Shown: piece after piece, positions 36,747 through 46,871 of the stretch | Position numbering within the stretch: the first letter of the stretch is position 1 | How the letters are laid out: each line of letters begins with the position of its first letter | Assembly: GCA_965237485.1 (NCBI GenBank) | Contig: CBDEFQ010000004.1 | Location: 62,001 to 126,000 of the forward strand | Origin: JAAELZ01 sp965237485 | GTDB lineage: Bacteria > Pseudomonadota > Gammaproteobacteria > Arenicellales > Poriferihabitantaceae | DNA: 64,000 nucleotides | Reading direction: 5' to 3' | Notes under the pieces: model-generated | Database searches by the model: none | Told to the model about the DNA's origin: nothing | Seen by the model: the letters and a program-made list of their open reading frames with translations, nothing else | Translations under genes and position numbers: made by a program

Positions 36747-37969
36747 CAGATACGTCGATCCCTATTTCGTTATTGTTACGAATATTCATTCCATTTATTT
36801 GTGGCTATTTTTTGTCCTATTTGGTACGGGTGGTAAACACAGTACTGGCCGGAGACTTAGCTAGCGATCTGAATATTGACGCGGGGCAATTAGGATTACT
36901 TACCAGCGTCTATTTCATTACTTTCGCGCTTGCCCAATTACCATTAGGCGTGTTGCTGGATCGCTATGGGCCCAGAAGAACCGAATCAATTCTCTTATTA
37001 TTTGCGGCTCTCGGCGCGGCGATATTTGCCTACGCAGAGCAATATAATGGCTTGCTGCTAGGCCGTGCGTTAATTGGGCTTGGGGTTTCAGCCTGTTTGA
37101 TGGCAAGTTTCAAAGCCTTTGTGCAATGGTTTCCACAAGACAAACTGCCTTTAATTAATGGCATCTTTATGATGTCTGGCGGCTTAGGTGTATTGACGGC
37201 CTCTACTCCTGTGGAGTTTGCTTTGAATTTTACCGATTGGCGCGGGGTTTTCTGGATTCTCGCAAGTTGTCTGCTATTCACTTCGGCCTTAGTGTGGTGG
37301 GTGGTACCCCGGCGTGCGGAACAAGACCCGCATTTGCCGATTGCGCATTATGTAAATGGCTTTAAATTAATATTTAGCTCAAATAAATTTTGGGCTATTG
37401 CGCCTTGGGCGGTTGCCTCACAAGTGACGATTTTGTCCACCATCGGCTTATGGTCCGGCCCTTGGCTAAGAGATGTCGCGATGCTTGAGCGTGATCAAGT
37501 AGCTCAGACGCTATTCACCATAGGCATCTGCATCGTACTTGGGTTTGGAATCATCGGTTTTGTTGCACAGCGCATCACTCAATTAGGTTACAGCACGTTT
37601 CAAGTTTGTATGGCAGGAATGGGTATTTATATGTTTTTGCAGTTACTAGTTATTTTTGAAGTAAGCCAGCACCCGACGTGGCTTTGGGCAGGCATAGCCT
37701 TCTTCGGAACATCCGGCGCGCTGAGCTACGCGGCTTTATCACAAAAATTTGAAACAGCGTTGGCCGGCAGAGTGAACACAGCGCTAAATTTACTGGTGTT
37801 CTTACTGGCTTTTGTGGCGCAATGGGCTATAGGTGAAACTATCAGTTTGTATACACAAAATGGTGCTGTAAATTATGCACCTAAAGGCTATCAGGTTGCG
37901 TTTAGCTACTTACTTGCAATGCAATTTACCTGTATGTGTTCTTACTTTTATTTTCGTAAGAAAGGCTAA
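36719..37969 (+). CDS. Major facilitator superfamily transporter
   Basis: 416 residues with 12 predicted membrane helices. The loop 2-3 signature appears as GVLLDRYGPRRTE (about 77-89), and RALIGLGVSACLMASF is the usual helix 4 motif. The closest pattern is the nitrate/oxalate/organic-anion-type MFS group, but the substrate is unknown. Convergent with rimK. Confidence 0.88.
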   Translation: MSASQQHPITDTSIPISLLLRIFIPFICGYFLSYLVRVVNTVLAGDLASDLNIDAGQLGLLTSVYFITFALAQLPLGVLLDRYGPRRTESILLLFAALGAAIFAYAEQYNGLLLGRALIGLGVSACLMASFKAFVQWFPQDKLPLINGIFMMSGGLGVLTASTPVEFALNFTDWRGVFWILASCLLFTSALVWWVVPRRAEQDPHLPIAHYVNGFKLIFSSNKFWAIAPWAVASQVTILSTIGLWSGPWLRDVAMLERDQVAQTLFTIGICIVLGFGIIGFVAQRITQLGYSTFQVCMAGMGIYMFLQLLVIFEVSQHPTWLWAGIAFFGTSGALSYAALSQKFETALAGRVNTALNLLVFLLAFVAQWAIGETISLYTQNGAVNYAPKGYQVAFSYLLAMQFTCMCSYFYFRKKG

Positions 37970-37991
37970 GTTCAATGGGTAAGTAGGCGTT

Positions 37992-38897
37992 TCAGCCCCT
38001 ACCTTTGGTTGCTGTTCGTCCTACCCTCGCACCTTTTTTTAGCTGATCAATAATTAAGCCCGCAACGTTTTTTCCGGTAGCATTTTCAATGCCTTGCAAG
38101 CCCGGGCTTGAATTTACTTCCATCACCACAGGGCCGTGGTTAGAGCGGAGCAGATCGACACCAGATACGTTCAAGCCCATAATCTTTGCCGCGCGCACAG
38201 CAGTTGAGCGCTCTTCGGGGGTGATTTTTATCAAGCTGGATGAACCACCACGATGTAAATTCGAGCGAAATTCTCCTTCTGCAGCTTGCCTTTTCATCGC
38301 CGCCACTACTTTGCCGCCCACCACTAAGCAACGTATATCCGCTCCACGCGCTTCCTTTATGTATTCTTGCACCATAATATGTGCTTTCACGCCCATAAAG
38401 CCTTCAATTACACTTTCCGCTGCTTTTTGGGTTTCGGCTAATACCACGCCTATACCTTGAGTGCCTTCTAATAATTTGACAACCAGCGGCGCACCACCGA
38501 CCATTTTAATAACCCCCTTAATATCATCTGGCTGGCTGGCAAAGCCGGTGACGGGTAAGCCAATGCCCCTGCGCGATAGCAACTGTAAGGATCGTAACTT
38601 GTCGCGTGATCGAGTAATCGCTACCGATTCGTTCAAGGGGTATATCCCCATGATTTCGAACTGACGTAACACGGTGGCACCATAAAATGTAACTGATGCA
38701 CCAATTCTAGGAATCACAGCGTCAAAACCTTCCAAGGGCGACCCTTTGTAATGAAGGGTTGGATTATGTGCGGCAATATTCATATATACGCGCAACACGT
38801 TGATCACTTGCGTATTATGCCCCCTTAATTCAGCCTCTTCTATTAACCGACTGGTAGAGTAGAGTTTTCGATTTTGCGATAATATGGCGATCTTCAT
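37992..38897 (-). CDS. rimK: Alpha-L-glutamate ligase RimK
   Basis: 301 residues. ATP-grasp ligase that adds glutamates to the C-terminus of ribosomal protein S6. The N-terminal domain (MKIAILSQNRKLYSTSRL) and the ATP-grasp core (PLVVKLLEGTQGIGVVLAE, VQEYIKEARGADIRC, VSGVDLLRSNHGPVVMEVNSSPGLQGIE) are complete. Three bases separate it from the RimB-type protease, consistent with an operon. Confidence 0.95.
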   Translation of the reverse strand: MKIAILSQNRKLYSTSRLIEEAELRGHNTQVINVLRVYMNIAAHNPTLHYKGSPLEGFDAVIPRIGASVTFYGATVLRQFEIMGIYPLNESVAITRSRDKLRSLQLLSRRGIGLPVTGFASQPDDIKGVIKMVGGAPLVVKLLEGTQGIGVVLAETQKAAESVIEGFMGVKAHIMVQEYIKEARGADIRCLVVGGKVVAAMKRQAAEGEFRSNLHRGGSSSLIKITPEERSTAVRAAKIMGLNVSGVDLLRSNHGPVVMEVNSSPGLQGIENATGKNVAGLIIDQLKKGARVGRTATKGRG

Positions 38898-38900
38898 TGG

Positions 38901-39371
38901 CTATCTCAATTTGTATAAGGACATCATAGATTTATGGCTGCGTTTACCATGCAGATATTTCACACCGGGGTCAACCAGTATTTTTTGGCGCATCGCCTCT
39001 CGGCCTAATAGCATTTTAAAGCGCATATCTTTTCGGTTTGTTAGTGTCACTTGAATGGACCAAGTTTGCCCACCGACAGTTAAATCGGTTACTACGACTG
39101 GTCTAACTTGCACTTGCCCGCCAGAGTTTTTAACATTTTTGTCACCAATAATAGGCGCCTCACAAACCACGGTATGCTGCTGGTGTCGACGCATAGGGTG
39201 CACCTGAAATCGAGCGAATTCTTCACCCTGCTTAACGAAGCGCTCTAAATCAGTAACGTGCAAAGCAGACGTGCGCGCGCCCGTGTCAATTTTCACTTTC
39301 ATTGCCGGGATTTTGAGTTGCGGCAAAGAGATAAGTTCTATCCAGCCTACAGTAATAAGTTCTTCTAACAT
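38901..39371 (-). CDS. RimB-type retropepsin-like protease
   Basis: 156 residues. The motif KVKIDTGARTSALHV carries the aspartic D-T-G-A site of the ATP-dependent zinc protease/RimB family, and TLTNRKDMRFKMLLGREAM is the conserved flap end. In gammaproteobacteria this protein is encoded with rimK and trims or regulates the S6 polyglutamate modification. A second, IS-broken paralogue lies at 57714-59825. Confidence 0.9.
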   Translation of the reverse strand: MLEELITVGWIELISLPQLKIPAMKVKIDTGARTSALHVTDLERFVKQGEEFARFQVHPMRRHQQHTVVCEAPIIGDKNVKNSGGQVQVRPVVVTDLTVGGQTWSIQVTLTNRKDMRFKMLLGREAMRQKILVDPGVKYLHGKRSHKSMMSLYKLR

Positions 39372-39464
39372 CTTGGGTTTTGCTTGCTACTATTAGCGTT
39401 CCAGCCTCTTATAGAGGGCGCGGAGTCTACAACAATAACATAAGCATTACGACTGCGGTCATCG

Positions 39465-39963
39465 CTATTCATACAAGATTTGTTTAATTATATACTCGCG
39501 TTTTTGTCCCGTCACACTGATTGATAATTCGTCATCAACTTGCTTGGTTAGCAAGGCACGCGCCAGCGGGGAATCCACACTAATATAGCCTTTCCTTGAG
39601 TCACTATCTATTTCGTCTGCACCAACAATACGGTATTTCACTACATTGCCATCCTCAAGCTCAAGGCTCACCCGAGCACCAAAATAAATTTTAGACTCGT
39701 CCCCCACTCTATTTACGGTTTTTAAATCAGGTAGACGTTTTTGTAGGTAACGGATACGCCGGTCAATTTCGCGTAATTGCTTTTTGCGGTAGATATAATT
39801 CGGCGTTTTCGGATCGGTCGCCTTCAGCGGCAGCTGCAGTAACTGCTGTTGTGACTTCAACTCTTTTCTTCCATAGCGCAGCTGATTCTTTTTGTAAGGC
39901 AAACAAACCCTCTTGGGTGATGTAGGGCGACGATTTAGGGCGGGGTGGGCGATAGCGACTCAT
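39465..39963 (-). pseudogene. greB: Transcript cleavage factor GreB, frameshifted
   Basis: Starts at 39963 (MSRYRPPRPKSSPYITQEGL) overlapping the AlkB stop by ATGA. After GDRSENAE the frame reads LYLPQKAITRN and stops; a one-base shift (an extra T near 39797) leads into YIYRKKQLREIDRRIRYLQKRL and the normal GreB C-terminal domain to 39465. The coiled-coil acidic tip (GDRSENAEY) straddles the lesion. Either a true pseudogene or a sequencing error. Confidence 0.88.
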
Positions 39964-40571
39964 CTCACAATTTCCCTAAAGGTGAGATTTAAACGCGGCG
40001 CATTAAACTTAGTGGTTTTGGGTATTTGGTGGTGCCAATATTGCTGAGTCGGTGGCCGCATTACCAGTAAAGAACCGTGGGCTAGATGAAGTTGAACAGC
40101 CTTTACAGACTTATCACTCTGATGACGCAAGCAAAAAGGTCGTACGCCTCCCAAAGTTAAGGAAGCAATCACCGGTTGTTCCCCTAATTGCGATTCGTCA
40201 TCGGCGTGCCAACCGACTGAATCTTGACCATCGCGATAATAATTTACTAACACGCAGTTAAAGCGCGCATTAGCTTGTTGCTCAATTCGTTGTTTTAAAT
40301 CGAGCAATAAGGGCGTCCACGGTTGTGGACTATGGTTCTGCCCTGAATATTCTTTACGTAAATGTGGCTCGCCAAAAAACTGCAGTAATCGTGGGCTCAA
40401 ATGCCATTTTCCATATACCTTTAATTTCGGCTGCGTCCAATGCGTGGTTTTGATGAGCTGGTTATAAGCTTGGCCGGCCAACTCATCGTCTAAAAAATGC
40501 TCATGGTAATCCGCCACCAAGCCAGAGGCGCGGATCTCACTTACAGCATCAAATAAATTGGCTTGTCTCAA
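39960..40571 (-). CDS. AlkB-like 2-oxoglutarate/Fe(II) dioxygenase
   Basis: 203 residues. Iron ligands H122 and D124 in SVGWHADDES and H181 in QYWHHQIPK; 2-oxoglutarate contacts in RLNLTFR. This is the ALKBH2/3-like branch that repairs alkylated bases. Upstream of greB with a 4-base overlap and 4 bases after murB, so murB-alkB-greB form one operon. Confidence 0.92.
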   Translation of the reverse strand: MRQANLFDAVSEIRASGLVADYHEHFLDDELAGQAYNQLIKTTHWTQPKLKVYGKWHLSPRLLQFFGEPHLRKEYSGQNHSPQPWTPLLLDLKQRIEQQANARFNCVLVNYYRDGQDSVGWHADDESQLGEQPVIASLTLGGVRPFCLRHQSDKSVKAVQLHLAHGSLLVMRPPTQQYWHHQIPKTTKFNAPRLNLTFREIVR

Positions 40572-40575
40572 TGGA

Positions 40576-41598
40576 TTAAGAGTAGATGCGAGGTTCTATT
40601 TCCAAAGTTACACCAAATTCCTCCTCAACACTCTTTGCAACTGCTTTCGCCACTGCCAAAACCCGTTCGCCCGTCGCTTTAGCTGGATTAACCAGCACCA
40701 AGGCTTGGTCTTGATGCATGCCTGTAGACTCGCAATCTCTACCTTTCCAGCCGACATATTCGATCATCCATCCTGCAGCGAGTTTGACCTTGTTTTTACC
40801 CACATCGTAGTGCGGCAAGTTAAGATATCGCTTAAGCAATTCGTTACATTCTTGCGCAGAAATCACTGGATTCTTAAAGAAGCTCCCAGCGTTTGGTATT
40901 TGGGCAGGGTCAGGCAACTTGCTACTGCGCAGCGCACAAACTGCGTCGAATAAGCCTTGAGGTGTAGTCTCAATGCTATGCTCTACTAACCAAGCTTTTA
41001 AGGCCGGATAAGCAATATTGAGTTTGGCTTGTTTAGCTAGGCGCAGACGAACTGATAAAATAATTACCTTGTCGCGAAGGCTGTGCTTAAAAATACTGTC
41101 CCGATAAGCAAATTCGCATTGCGAGCGACTTAATTTCTTAGGCTCCGTGGTAGGTTCATGACTGTTGATAGGCAAATACATAAGCGAATCAAAACTCTCC
41201 GCGAGCTCAACGCCATAAGCACCGATATTTTGAATAGGTGCTGCTCCGACTGTGCCAGGGATCAAAGCTAAATTTTCCAGACCATGCCAGCCTTTACGCA
41301 AGCAGGTTTTAACCAACTCATGCCAATATTCTCCACCTCCCACTTCTAACAAAACCGTTAGTTCGTCCTCCTCAATAAGCTTAATTCCTTTTATGTTATT
41401 TTGCACTACCAAACCGAGGTAATCGCCGCCAAATACGATATTACTGCCTTCACCTATTGGCAGCATTGCGATGTCATGCAAAGCTGTGAAATCTATGGCC
41501 GCTTGCAAATCAGCCACAGAATGTACGAAGGTAAACCAGTGCGCGATAGCGGGAATGGCGAGCGTATTTGATGAACCTAGTGCGTAATTAGGTATCAT
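40576..41598 (-). CDS. murB: UDP-N-acetylenolpyruvoylglucosamine reductase MurB (type I)
   Basis: 340 residues. FAD-binding region with LPIGEGSNIVF and IPGTVGAAPIQNIGAYGVE, substrate-domain motif PNAGSFFKNP with the catalytic Ser, and C-terminal LEIEPRI with the catalytic Glu. Reduces UDP-GlcNAc-enolpyruvate to UDP-MurNAc in the cytoplasm. Intact; first gene of the leftward operon. Confidence 0.96.
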   Translation of the reverse strand: MIPNYALGSSNTLAIPAIAHWFTFVHSVADLQAAIDFTALHDIAMLPIGEGSNIVFGGDYLGLVVQNNIKGIKLIEEDELTVLLEVGGGEYWHELVKTCLRKGWHGLENLALIPGTVGAAPIQNIGAYGVELAESFDSLMYLPINSHEPTTEPKKLSRSQCEFAYRDSIFKHSLRDKVIILSVRLRLAKQAKLNIAYPALKAWLVEHSIETTPQGLFDAVCALRSSKLPDPAQIPNAGSFFKNPVISAQECNELLKRYLNLPHYDVGKNKVKLAAGWMIEYVGWKGRDCESTGMHQDQALVLVNPAKATGERVLAVAKAVAKSVEEEFGVTLEIEPRIYS

Positions 41599-41875
41599 TG
41601 ATCGATTGAGTTAGTAAATAGAGGAAATGAACTGCTATTATAGATTTCGTATCAGCAGATTGCACCTGTAGCGCCCAATAACTCGTGAACTTTAAATTAC
41701 CTAAACCTTAAGTGTATGAGTTACGCCGCCACAGATTGACAGCATTGGCGCTGATCACAACCCAGTCGAGACAATTTATATTAGTGCGGCTCACTATTAC
41801 CCGGCTAAAACATCTTGAAAGTGGTTTATTCAACGCCAAGTCTAAGCCATAAATTACGTAAGAGAATAAACCAGT

Positions 41876-43066
41876 ATGTCCATAAATGACCCCATTGTAA
41901 TTGTTTCTAGTGCGCGCACCCCGATGGGTAGCTTACAAGGCGCTCTTGCCCCATTAAGCGCAAGTGAACTTGGGGCTGCCGCTATCAAAGCTTGCTTAGA
42001 GCGTGCTGGTATAAACGCCGATGCAGTACAAGAAGTCATTGTGGGTAATGTTTTGGCAGCAGGACAAGGTCAGGCACCCGCTAGGCAGGCAGCACTGAGT
42101 GCTGGCCTAGGATTAAGCACTGGTTGCACCACCATTAACAAAATGTGCGGGTCGGGCATGAAAGCAACCATGTTGGCGCACGATCTATTGGTCGCAGGCA
42201 CTAACGAAGTAATGATTGCTGGCGGCATGGAAAGCATGACTAATGCCCCTTATTTACTACCAAAAGTCCGCGATGGCCTACGCATGGGCCACGGCCAAGT
42301 CATCGATCATATGTTTTTTGACGGCTTGGAAGATGCCTACGATAAGGGGAAATTGATGGGCTGCTTTGCTGAAAATACAGCAGACAAATACACCTTCAGT
42401 CGTGAGCAACAGGATGATTTTGCGATCACCTCGCTCAATCGCGCAATAGAAGCTACACAAGCAGGCAAGTTTGCAACGGAAATTGTCCCTGTCACTGTCT
42501 CTACCCGTAAAGGAGAAGCACTGGTCGAACAGGACGAATCGCCAATGAATGCGCGTATTGATAAAATTCCTCAACTACGGCCCGCTTTTCGCAAGGACGG
42601 TACCGTTACTGCGGCCAATGCGAGCTCGATTTCTGATGGTGCGGCAGCGCTACTATTGATGTGTGAGTCTAAGGCCAACGAGCTAGGCTTAACGCCACAA
42701 GCTCGTATTCTAGGCCATGCTAGCCATTCCCATGAACCCCAGTGGTTTACTACGGCCCCAGTTGGTGCGACACAAAAGTTGCTAGCTAAACTTAAATGGA
42801 ACGCATCAGATGTAGATTTATATGAAATTAATGAAGCCTTCGCAGTGGTAGCCATGGCTGTAACAACAGAACTTGACTTAGACTCAGAAAAAGTCAACAT
42901 CCACGGTGGCGCTTGTGCATTGGGTCACCCTATCGGCGCTTCTGGGGCAAGGATCTTAGTAACTTTAATTAACGCTTTGCAAGCTCATAATCTTAAAACT
43001 GGAGTTGCCTCTTTATGCATAGGGGGCGGAGAGGCCACAGCCATGGCTATTGAGTTAGTTAAGTAA
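41876..43066 (+). CDS. Acetyl-CoA acetyltransferase (thiolase)
   Basis: 396 residues with all three catalytic residues: Cys91 (INKMCGSGMK), His351 (ALGHPIGASG) and Cys381 (SLCIGGGEA). Condenses two acetyl-CoA or acts in beta-oxidation. One base separates it from the MaoC-type hydratase, so the two are cotranscribed and likely act in short-chain acyl-CoA or polyhydroxyalkanoate metabolism. Confidence 0.95.
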   Translation: MSINDPIVIVSSARTPMGSLQGALAPLSASELGAAAIKACLERAGINADAVQEVIVGNVLAAGQGQAPARQAALSAGLGLSTGCTTINKMCGSGMKATMLAHDLLVAGTNEVMIAGGMESMTNAPYLLPKVRDGLRMGHGQVIDHMFFDGLEDAYDKGKLMGCFAENTADKYTFSREQQDDFAITSLNRAIEATQAGKFATEIVPVTVSTRKGEALVEQDESPMNARIDKIPQLRPAFRKDGTVTAANASSISDGAAALLLMCESKANELGLTPQARILGHASHSHEPQWFTTAPVGATQKLLAKLKWNASDVDLYEINEAFAVVAMAVTTELDLDSEKVNIHGGACALGHPIGASGARILVTLINALQAHNLKTGVASLCIGGGEATAMAIELVK

Positions 43067-43476
43067 AATGACCACCACTACACAAGGATTTACTTTAAGC
43101 CAGCTTTCGATCGGTATGAGCGAGAGCTATGAGCGAACCGTTACCGATGCTGATATTCAGCAGTTTGCACAAGTTTCTGGAGACCACAACCCAGTACATC
43201 TGGACGAAGCCTTCGCTGCCAACACTCGCTTCAAAACGCGCATCGCGCATGGCATGCTATCAGCGGCGTTTATCTCTACCGTGGTTGGCACTAAGCTACC
43301 TGGTCCTGGTAGCATTTATGTAAGCCAAACGCTTAAGTTTCGCGCGCCAGTATTTATCGGTGATACCATTGTCACGACTGCGACAGTTACCGACATCAAC
43401 GAGAAAAGAGGGTTTGTCACTTTAGACACAGTGTGTAGCGTCAATGGTAAAGACGTTGTCCGTGGAGAGTGTGTGA

Positions 43477-44841
43477 GATTACGCAACATTGGGTATGGAC
43501 TTTTTGTCTAGCAAGTTGACTCATTGTCGTTCCACACGATATATCGATGATTAGCATTAGCCCATTCGTCGTCAATTTCAATCAGAATGGCACTGACTAA
43601 TCGTAACCAAGCCTCTCGGTTAGGAAAGACTCTGACCAAGCGGGTTCGCCGCTTAAGTTCTTGTTGAACCGTCCGTTCAATGCGGTTGGAGGTTCGCATT
43701 TTCTTTTGGTGTCTATCTGGCAAGGCAAACACATTTAACCCTTCAGGCACATTGTTTTCTAGCCACTGCGCCAAGTGAGCATGCTTTTCCTGGTACTGGC
43801 TCACAAGGACTTTTAGATTAACCTGAGCAGCTGCCATATTGGGTGCATTCCAAACACTACGCAGCTCACCACCAATGCGCTGCTTGATCTTGTGATTGGG
43901 GCATGATGCATTGCATTCTGCGCCAGATGAAACTGGCAACGCTGCCAAGGTATGCCTGGGAACACTGCCTTTCTAGCGGCTTTTAAGCCACTGTGATCAT
44001 CACTGACAATAAACTCAATACCATGTATGCCCCGGTCAACCAAGCCTTTGAGGAACTCTCGCCAGTTAACCTCGGCTTCATTAAGCACCATTGCCGTTCC
44101 TAATACGCAACGCCGTCCACAAGGCAATACACCCAGCGCACTCAACACCGCCATATCAATCACTTGGTGGCCCTCACGCACCTTTTCATAACGCGCATCA
44201 AGGATTAGGTAAGAGACTTTACCCAAAGGACGATCACGCCAGACTTTTAACGCCTCATCCATGCTCTGGTTAGCCCGTGAGACCGGTGTAGAGGAGATGC
44301 TTTCAATACCCATGCTCTGCATGACTTTTTCGACTCGGCGCGTGCTAACGCCCGTCACGTACATTTCAGCAACGGTCAGCATCATCGCACGTTGGCTGCG
44401 TAAGCCGCGTTCTAGCGATTGAGGGTAAAAAGGTTCATCAACGTGTTGAGCGGTCTTTGGGATACGCAGATTGAGCGTACCGGCTTGCGTATCGATACGC
44501 TTATCCTGGTAGCCATGGGCAAACCCTGGCCGGTCTTGACTATGCTCATAGTGTGATGCGCCTGGAAACGGCTCTCTTTCAATCTTCATCGCCTCATTGA
44601 GCAGTGCGGTGAGCACGGGGCGCATGGCATCGGGGCCTTCTGAGATGTGTGTTCCACTATTACGTCAAATACGTTATTGTTTGATTGGGTCATTTGGGTG
44701 TCTCCAGTATTTTAATTGCTTAAAACAGGGAACGCACAAATGGTTCAACTTACAAGACACCAAGATAGAAAATTTGAATAAATCAAAAATTCGAAAAAAT
44801 TCCCCCTAGGGGGAAAAGGCCATACCTGAAGTTACAGTATC
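43477..44841 (-). mobile_element. IS-E copy c (1365 bp, decayed)
   Basis: Both ends present and an 8-bp duplication GTGTGTGA at 43469-43476 and 44842-44849. It is 28 bases shorter than the others: 27 bases are lost between two TATGG direct repeats near the left end, and one G in the gene. Confidence 0.94.
43508..44625 (-). pseudogene. IS-E transposase copy c, frameshifted
   Basis: Reads normally from MRPVLTALL at 44625 through HLAQNAMHHAP, then a lost G (GGGG for GGGGG near 43897) shifts frame; the correct C-terminal part NHKIKQRIGGEL resumes to 43508. The third catalytic residue lies beyond the shift. Confidence 0.88.
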
Positions 44842-44874
44842 GTGTGTGATGATGGTTTCTAGACAAGTTTCAGC

Positions 44875-46260
44875 TTAATACTCGCCTTCCTCTGCGGCTA
44901 ATTTCGTGAGATGTTGCTTGAGACTCTGCATCGCTAGCGGCTTTAGTTTGGGCGCCAGCGCTGGATAAATCCAATTGTATAGTTGTTCCTCACGTACACC
45001 GTCCTTTAGTAGTGCGCGTATTTGGTTTTCTCTATCCATACGATGATCTAGCGTTCTTTGTAACATATGCACACCGCCCTCAGCTATACCATGAGAAGGC
45101 AACACCACTGCCGGATTTAGATCTATCACCCGCTGCAGCGACTGCATGTAGTGGCTTAAATTACCTTCATCTTCGGGGATAAAAATCGAGCCATAGCTCT
45201 GGGCTAAATCAGCGACGAAAAACCACGCCATGTTATCCGGTGCCAAACCCACCATACCTTCATCATGTCCGGGCAAGGCATAGACTCGAATCGCATTTCC
45301 CTTCCACCGAGTAATTACGGTTCCTTCATTAATTAACTCTATTGCCACTCCTTCGGTGTAAGCTGCTCCTAAAGTTTGATGCAGGTGCTGTACGGTTAGC
45401 TCCGTGCATAATATCGGTATATCTTGCCCACGCGCAATATCCATCGAAAACTGATGATGGTCACCGTGATGGTGGCTTAACAAGATCGCATCGATATGAT
45501 GCGAATTTAGCACTTCATTAAGTTCAGTGAGCACCGCTACAGATTTTGGTGATGGGTCTACCAACACCTTACGATTATCCTTATCGCCCATCAATAAAGC
45601 ATTGGTAGCGTATGCTGGCGGCAACGTATTCGATGGTATCGCGGCGTAGTAAATATCGTGCAGAAATGGATAAAAGTCTAAAGCTCGGCTATCCGGGTCA
45701 TCGGAAAAATCACTCAAATGTGGTGTAGAGGGGTTTTGTGCTAACGCAATTATGGAGCGAAGCATTGGGGTTACCAACAACACTTCACCACACAAATATC
45801 GTTGATAAAAATCCGCAAATTTAACCCATTCACCACTTTCGAGTTCATTGCAATCCAAAGTGAAGACTGGCTTGGCTTTAAGCAAGATTTTATAGTGGTG
45901 CACCGCATAACGAACCACCTCGGTTACTGGAGTTGTCGCAGTTCCAAAATGCACAAAGCCTTGTAGAACGTTTAACTTATTAGCTTCATTAATATCAAAG
46001 CTAAGCTCTTCCAGCAACTCTCTACATAAGGCGTTAACATGCACAGGATCAAGTTCTGTAGCTAGGTTTGCACCGCTTTGCTCATCCTCTTGGTCAATTT
46101 TCCCTCCCGGAAAAGCATAATACCCTGGGAACGCAGACAGATATGATTGGCGCTTAACCACGAATATTTCGTCATTCACTACCAACATAGCGGCGACTGC
46201 ATGTCTCATGTTCGTTGCGCGTGTTTGGTATAATTCATGATAACTTTCAGCGGTGGCCAC
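44875..46260 (-). CDS. Nudix hydrolase fused to metallo-beta-lactamase domain
   Basis: 461 residues. Residues 18-175 form a Nudix domain with YYAFPGGKIDQED and ALCRELLEELSF, the two halves of the Nudix box separated by about 12 extra residues. Residues 200-430 form a metallo-beta-lactamase domain with the zinc motif SHHHGDHH at 262-269, ALPGHDEG, and VLPSHG. Such fusions resemble LACTB2-type hydrolases combined with CoA-pyrophosphatase-like Nudix domains; substrate is unknown. Its stop overlaps the original stop of the MaoC gene. Confidence 0.88.
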   Translation of the reverse strand: MATAESYHELYQTRATNMRHAVAAMLVVNDEIFVVKRQSYLSAFPGYYAFPGGKIDQEDEQSGANLATELDPVHVNALCRELLEELSFDINEANKLNVLQGFVHFGTATTPVTEVVRYAVHHYKILLKAKPVFTLDCNELESGEWVKFADFYQRYLCGEVLLVTPMLRSIIALAQNPSTPHLSDFSDDPDSRALDFYPFLHDIYYAAIPSNTLPPAYATNALLMGDKDNRKVLVDPSPKSVAVLTELNEVLNSHHIDAILLSHHHGDHHQFSMDIARGQDIPILCTELTVQHLHQTLGAAYTEGVAIELINEGTVITRWKGNAIRVYALPGHDEGMVGLAPDNMAWFFVADLAQSYGSIFIPEDEGNLSHYMQSLQRVIDLNPAVVLPSHGIAEGGVHMLQRTLDHRMDRENQIRALLKDGVREEQLYNWIYPALAPKLKPLAMQSLKQHLTKLAAEEGEY

Positions 46261-46871
46261 AATCCGATATTTTACCCTGCATCAATTTCTAAGCGTTTAC
46301 AAATAAACCCATGAAGCTCTATTTAGCACCAATGCAAGGCGTTGTAGATTACAATATGCGTAAGATTTTAACGCAGATCGGCGGCTATCACCGTTGCGTG
46401 ACGGAGTTTGTACGCGTGGCTCAATTTCCACTTCCGGATAAAACTTTTTATCGTTATTGCCCCGAACTAAAAACTGGGGGTCGCACTATGGTAGGGGTTC
46501 CCGTGCATGTGCAATTGCTAGGCAGCGACCCAAAAAAGCTAGGTGCTCATGCTGTTCAAGCTGTGCGCTTAGGTGCACTGGGCATCGACCTAAACTTTGG
46601 CTGCCCCGCAAAAACAGTTAATCGCCACGGCGGGGGGTCCACTTTATTAACCCAGCCGAAATTAATTGGTGATATTGTTAAGTCTGTGCGTGACCAACTG
46701 GATGCTAGTATTATTGTTTCAGCAAAAATTCGCTTAGGATTTAACGATGCTGAATCTTTACCCGAGATCACAAACAACGTTATTGAAGCTGGCACTGACG
46801 AATTATGCATTCACGCTCGAACGCGCAATGACGGTTATAAGCCGCCTGCTTATTGGCAGCATATCCACGGT

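Larger units (their letters stand above)
43068..44878 (+). pseudogene. MaoC-type (R)-enoyl-CoA hydratase, 3' end displaced by IS-E
   Basis: 145 residues once IS-E copy c and one GTGTGTGA are removed (43068-43476 plus 44850-44878). The hydratase motif FAQVSGDHNPVHLDEAFA with its Asp/His pair and GMLSAAFISTVVG place it in the PhaJ/MaoC family. The insertion replaces the last nine residues (MMVSRQVSA) by 11 coded in the IS end (RLRNIGYGLFV). The hotdog domain is complete, so the protein may still work; function loss is uncertain. Confidence 0.85.
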
